Below are positions 60,851 through 64,000 of a stretch of DNA of 64,000 nt, piece after piece. A program made the translations under genes and the position numbers. Under the pieces are notes generated by a model, which saw nothing but the letters and a program-made list of their open reading frames with translations, was not told where the DNA came from and made no database searches. Location of the stretch: positions 1-64,000 of the forward strand of contig JAUCBJ010001475.1 in the NCBI GenBank assembly GCA_032718475.1, given 5' to 3'. Within the stretch, counting starts at the first letter, position 1. Each line of letters opens with the position of its first letter. The stretch comes from Nemertoderma westbladi (lineage: Eukaryota; Xenacoelomorpha; Nemertodermatida; Nemertodermatidae).

Positions 60851-61702
60851 TGCAATTTTGACGACAAACTGGCACAGCATTCGTAATATACACCATGAAC
60901 CGTAATATAGTGACATTTTCTGATGACACGGACCCCCCCCCCCCCCCCCCAGGTTTTTCTACAAATCTTTATCATATTGCTTAAAATTTGAAACACCACT
61001 AGTTCCACTCACCGTCGATGACCCCGTGAAGCCGGAATTTTCGATTTCGCCTTTAAATTTCTTTAATAAGCTTTTTAAAAAAGTGTCTTTTGCGAAATCG
61101 CACCCTCCGTATCATGGCCATTCTTCAGATTAGTCGTAAAGTTGAGAAACAGCTGAGATATAGGCGTTCAAAGATTGCAAGAATTATCGTTCCCTGTAGG
61201 CCATTTATTCTATTTAATAAATACACAAAATTCTAAAACGTGTTATTTATCAGCGCAACGGGCAACAGCGGTATTCCTATCCAATATATCTATTACGTAG
61301 CTATTCATACTTAAACAAAATATAATAAATTCAGATATTACTTATTTATTATTATTTTGGAATCCTTGCAACGCAAGCTTTCTAATGATATGAAAAATTA
61401 CGACCAATCTGAAGAATAGCCACGATACGGAGGGTGCGATTTCACAAAAAATATTTTTTTAAAACGCTTATTAAAAAAATTAAAGGCGAAATCGAAAATT
61501 CCGGCTTCATGGGGTCAACGACGGTGAGTTGAACTAGTTGTGTTTCAAATTTCAAGCAATGTGATAAAGATTTGTAGAAAAATCTGGGTGGGGGGTGGTC
61601 CGTGTCATCAGAAAATGACAATATATTACGGTTCATGGTGTATATATGTAATATATATAATGCAGCTGCAATGCAGCATGCCGATAGTAATAGTAGTAGT
61701 AT
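60851..61702 (+). mobile_element. LINE 3' tail split by a nested foldback
   Basis: 60851-60883 matches the last coding bases of the first LINE family (TGCAATTTTG, CTGGCACAGCATTC). 61660-61702 continues with its 3' tail (ATGCAGCTGCAATGCAGCATG, then a TAG repeat). The 760 bases between them are a foldback element inserted between the two. Confidence 0.85.
60888..61645. mobile_element. Foldback MITE with about 250-bp inverted arms
   Basis: The left arm starts CACCATGAACCGTAATATAG (60891) and mirrors the right arm ending at about 61640. Shared inner landmarks are GCACCCTCCGTATCATGGCC (61096) and CCACGATACGGAGGGTGC (61420). The left arm alone carries an 18-base poly-C expansion (60933-60950). TATA-like flanks at both ends. 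No coding capacity. Confidence 0.88.
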
Positions 61703-61804
61703 AGCGTTGCCACTCGCCTGGTAGGCATCTGGTGAAAAATATCCAGACTTGAAAATATCACGAGTAAAAATATGGTGTGTTGAAAAATATCGCGAGATCG
61801 AAAT

Positions 61805-62490
61805 AATTATTTATTACATGGGAAAAAAAGTAGAACATTTTTTTCATTATTCTCGAGGCATTTTATTTACCGAGCGTCAGCGAGGTTAATAAAGGCTCGA
61901 GAGAATATTGTTAAAAAACTGTTCTACTTTTTTTCCCATGTAATACGTAATTTTATTCTTAAATTGGTACTTTTTTGTTGCTTAATTCTATAATAGAAGA
62001 TAGAGCGACATAGTGCTACTGTACAAAATTTATTGAACTGTAGTATTTAATATTGCTTCCATAGTTACTGCTATTCATATTATTTAACTCTTCAAATCCT
62101 GATACTGCCTTACTCAATGTTAAAATAATTTAGTGTTCTCGAATATTTATTACGTAACTAGAGAGCCGCTTAACAACATAAACCAATATTGGATATTGAA
62201 TTCTGTGTTGGAGTTCGCCTTTCAGACACTAAAGTTGCAATAACTTTTGAGTGTGTCAATGGATTTGGCTCAAATTACTTGCAAACCTTTTCTACGTCGA
62301 TGCTCTTTCAATATATGTAACAAAATTTAAGAAATTCCATCAAAAATATTTTACTTTACTTTTTTCGCCGGGAAAGAAAGTAAAATCAACGCAATCCAAT
62401 GAGTTACTTTTTTTCCCTAGGGAAAAAAGTGAAACTTTTTCTCCCGATTTTGGGGTATATTCGAGCGAAAAAGTAACAATTTTAGAATAA
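61805..62490 (-). repeat. Dispersed repeat family A, full copy
   Basis: Best-preserved hairpin end: ATTACATGGGAAAAAAAGTAG at 61813 against CTACTTTTTTTCCCATGTAAT at 61924. The far end carries the 79-codon frame (62251-62490) also seen, reverse-complemented, at 17603-17836. Confidence 0.85.
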
Positions 62491-62726
62491 AATATCTAAA
62501 ACATCGAGAGTAAAATACTTTTTTTTATGTTAGCTAGTATTTTTACAAAAACTATGATACTGTTCTTTATTGGATTATAAAAAAGAGGTCATGAATAAGG
62601 GAATTTTTTCAAAATGTTATGGAAATGTCAGGGAAAATTGAAACTGAATTAGAGTGGCAACCCTCCTTATGAGGTGTGCGGATCACGTTTCTGCATACAG
62701 TAGTACCGGTACATAACGCAATGATT

Positions 62727-62830
62727 TGTTTATTGATATGATTGTTTATTGATATGATTGTTTATTGATATGATTGTTTATTGATATGATTGATATTATT
62801 GTTTATTGATATGTTTATTGATATGATTTG
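62727..62830 (+). repeat. 16-bp tandem repeat
   Basis: About five copies of GTTTATTGATATGATT, with two shortened variants at the end. Confidence 0.85.
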
Positions 62831-63765
62831 TATTTTTGCTTATGTTAGGAAGACAAATATGTTTGGGTCACCGAATCGATGGCAGTGCTGTTGCAGGGTA
62901 ATGCTTGGATTTATGACGAACAATATACAGTACTATCCGAATAACAGACTCTTCGATAATAGATTCAAATACCAGGTAGAGTTCCTCCATACTCTACTGT
63001 TTGTACAGTACAGGTAGACCCCTACACACTTATAAGTCACTCACAGACAGATAATCAAGCTACCCCCTAATAACTATTATAGGCCTACGTTATTCTTTAT
63101 AAAATATCACTTTATAGCGTTACGGGAGGAGTGATGTTGTGATGATGAAATAACAAAACCAAACGGAGGCCATCGTAAAAGCTTGTCAAATCGTAAAAGT
63201 TGAGAGATAATTATTAACAATAGCGAATCTAATTTTATTTATTTGTGGATAATTATTTGTAACTATGAACTTAACTTTATAGAACAACTTTGTACCATGA
63301 AAGCATGAACTGTTAAATATAAATGTCGCCCTGGCGATTTCGTAGTGCGAAATACCATATATTGAATACAAACAAAAATAAAATATATATAAAATATCCT
63401 ATTGTGCACAAAGTACAATATCTTTAGATAATTCTAATCACAGCCCACGTTTGCTGTTCAATCATTTTCATACTACTATACTGTATAGCCTATGCTTATC
63501 TTAAATATTATGAGTTTTCTCTGTATTTATTGACTATTTATTAGTTATCTTTTGCCAGACAAATAATAACTCATTATATTTAAAGCTTGCAAACATGCAA
63601 TACATACAGTAATATGCGGACATATTATTATTTTATATTGCAAAATATTCACCTTCTTTTCTTAGCTAAACTGGTAAATCAGTCTAGGTTTGCATCATTT
63701 GTAAAGTTTACGTGTTGAATTATTATTTATTTGTCTACAAAAAAGAAAAGTATTTAGGAAGGAAG
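62831..63765. other. Upstream region of the PRCP-like gene
   Basis: AT-rich, no other gene seen and no distinct promoter element. Confidence 0.4.
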
Positions 63766-64000
63766 ATGCTACTTTATAATTCCCCGATCTACATTTTCTT
63801 CTGGGTTTTCGCCCTGTTTGAGTCATCAGAGGGAATTCGTATCAAATATGACACGAAACACTACAGAGTGAAGGTGGACCACTTCGGTTTCCATAACGAC
63901 GACACATTTCTAATGCGCTACATGATCAGTCTCGACCAATGGAGACCAGGAGGTCCGATATTGTTCTACACTGGAAACGAGGGTAACATAACAGTGTTCG
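63766..64000 (+). CDS. PRCP: Lysosomal Pro-X carboxypeptidase-like (partial, 5' end)
   Basis: The ATG at 63766 opens a frame that is still open at the window edge (78 codons). A hydrophobic start (IYIFFWVFALF) ending near SSEG is a likely signal peptide. Then KVDHFGF, FLMRYMIS and GGPILFYTGNEGNI match the N-terminus of S28 serine peptidases, closest by eye to PRCP. It cleaves C-terminal residues after proline in lysosomes or extracellularly. The Ser/Asp/His catalytic residues lie beyond the window. DPP7 is the alternative. Confidence 0.88.
   Translation, partial: MLLYNSPIYIFFWVFALFESSEGIRIKYDTKHYRVKVDHFGFHNDDTFLMRYMISLDQWRPGGPILFYTGNEGNITVF

Overview
This window is nuclear DNA from an animal that is not a vertebrate. 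It is AT-rich, has GT-AG introns, contains metazoan genes (NLK, strumpellin, a MARCH-type ligase), and is dense in non-LTR retrotransposons, MITE-like foldbacks, minisatellites and long poly-C/poly-G runs. I cannot fix the phylum. The palindromes TACCGGTA and TAGGCCTA recur throughout, but I do not rely on them for taxonomy. Most recognisable genes here are single-exon; NLK is the exception.

Layout. 1-5.7 kb is a graveyard: a Ty3/Gypsy integrase split by an inversion, a possible LTR edge, and two LINE fragments. 7.1-11.0 kb holds a nearly full-length LINE with a 10-bp target duplication; it interrupts a coding-looking reading frame. 11.8-12.6 kb encodes a RING-CH (MARCH-type) membrane E3 ligase. 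15.1-16.0 kb encodes a four-pass membrane protein with a PPxY tail. 16-29.9 kb holds no confident gene: it has MITEs, a 27-bp minisatellite open in three frames, and a deleted LINE.

29.9-54.9 kb is one gene, Nemo-like kinase (NLK), in seven coding exons that join to a clean 453-residue protein. Its introns are remarkable. Intron 2 opens with about 2.3 kb of tandem copies of its own exon-intron junction. Intron 4 carries a 3.4 kb satellite with 19- and 23-bp units. Introns 5 and 6 contain three complete intronless housekeeping genes: WASHC5 (minus strand), EXOSC9 (plus) and EIF2B1 (minus). Intron 6 also holds a tRNA-like Pol III promoter followed within 4 nt by a complete-looking type I hammerhead ribozyme, a hAT-like foldback, and a young LINE copy ending just before the last exon.

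55-64 kb has the NLK 3' flank, a second LINE type, a tRNA-Val(AAC) gene on the minus strand, a foldback element nested inside a LINE tail, and the first 235 bases of a lysosomal Pro-X carboxypeptidase (PRCP)-like gene that runs off the window.

The genes serve separate cell functions (Wnt/MAPK-type signalling, endosomal actin, RNA decay, translation initiation, ubiquitination, lysosomal proteolysis). Nothing suggests a dedicated pathway cluster; the interest is in the nesting, the junction-derived repeat and the ribozyme.
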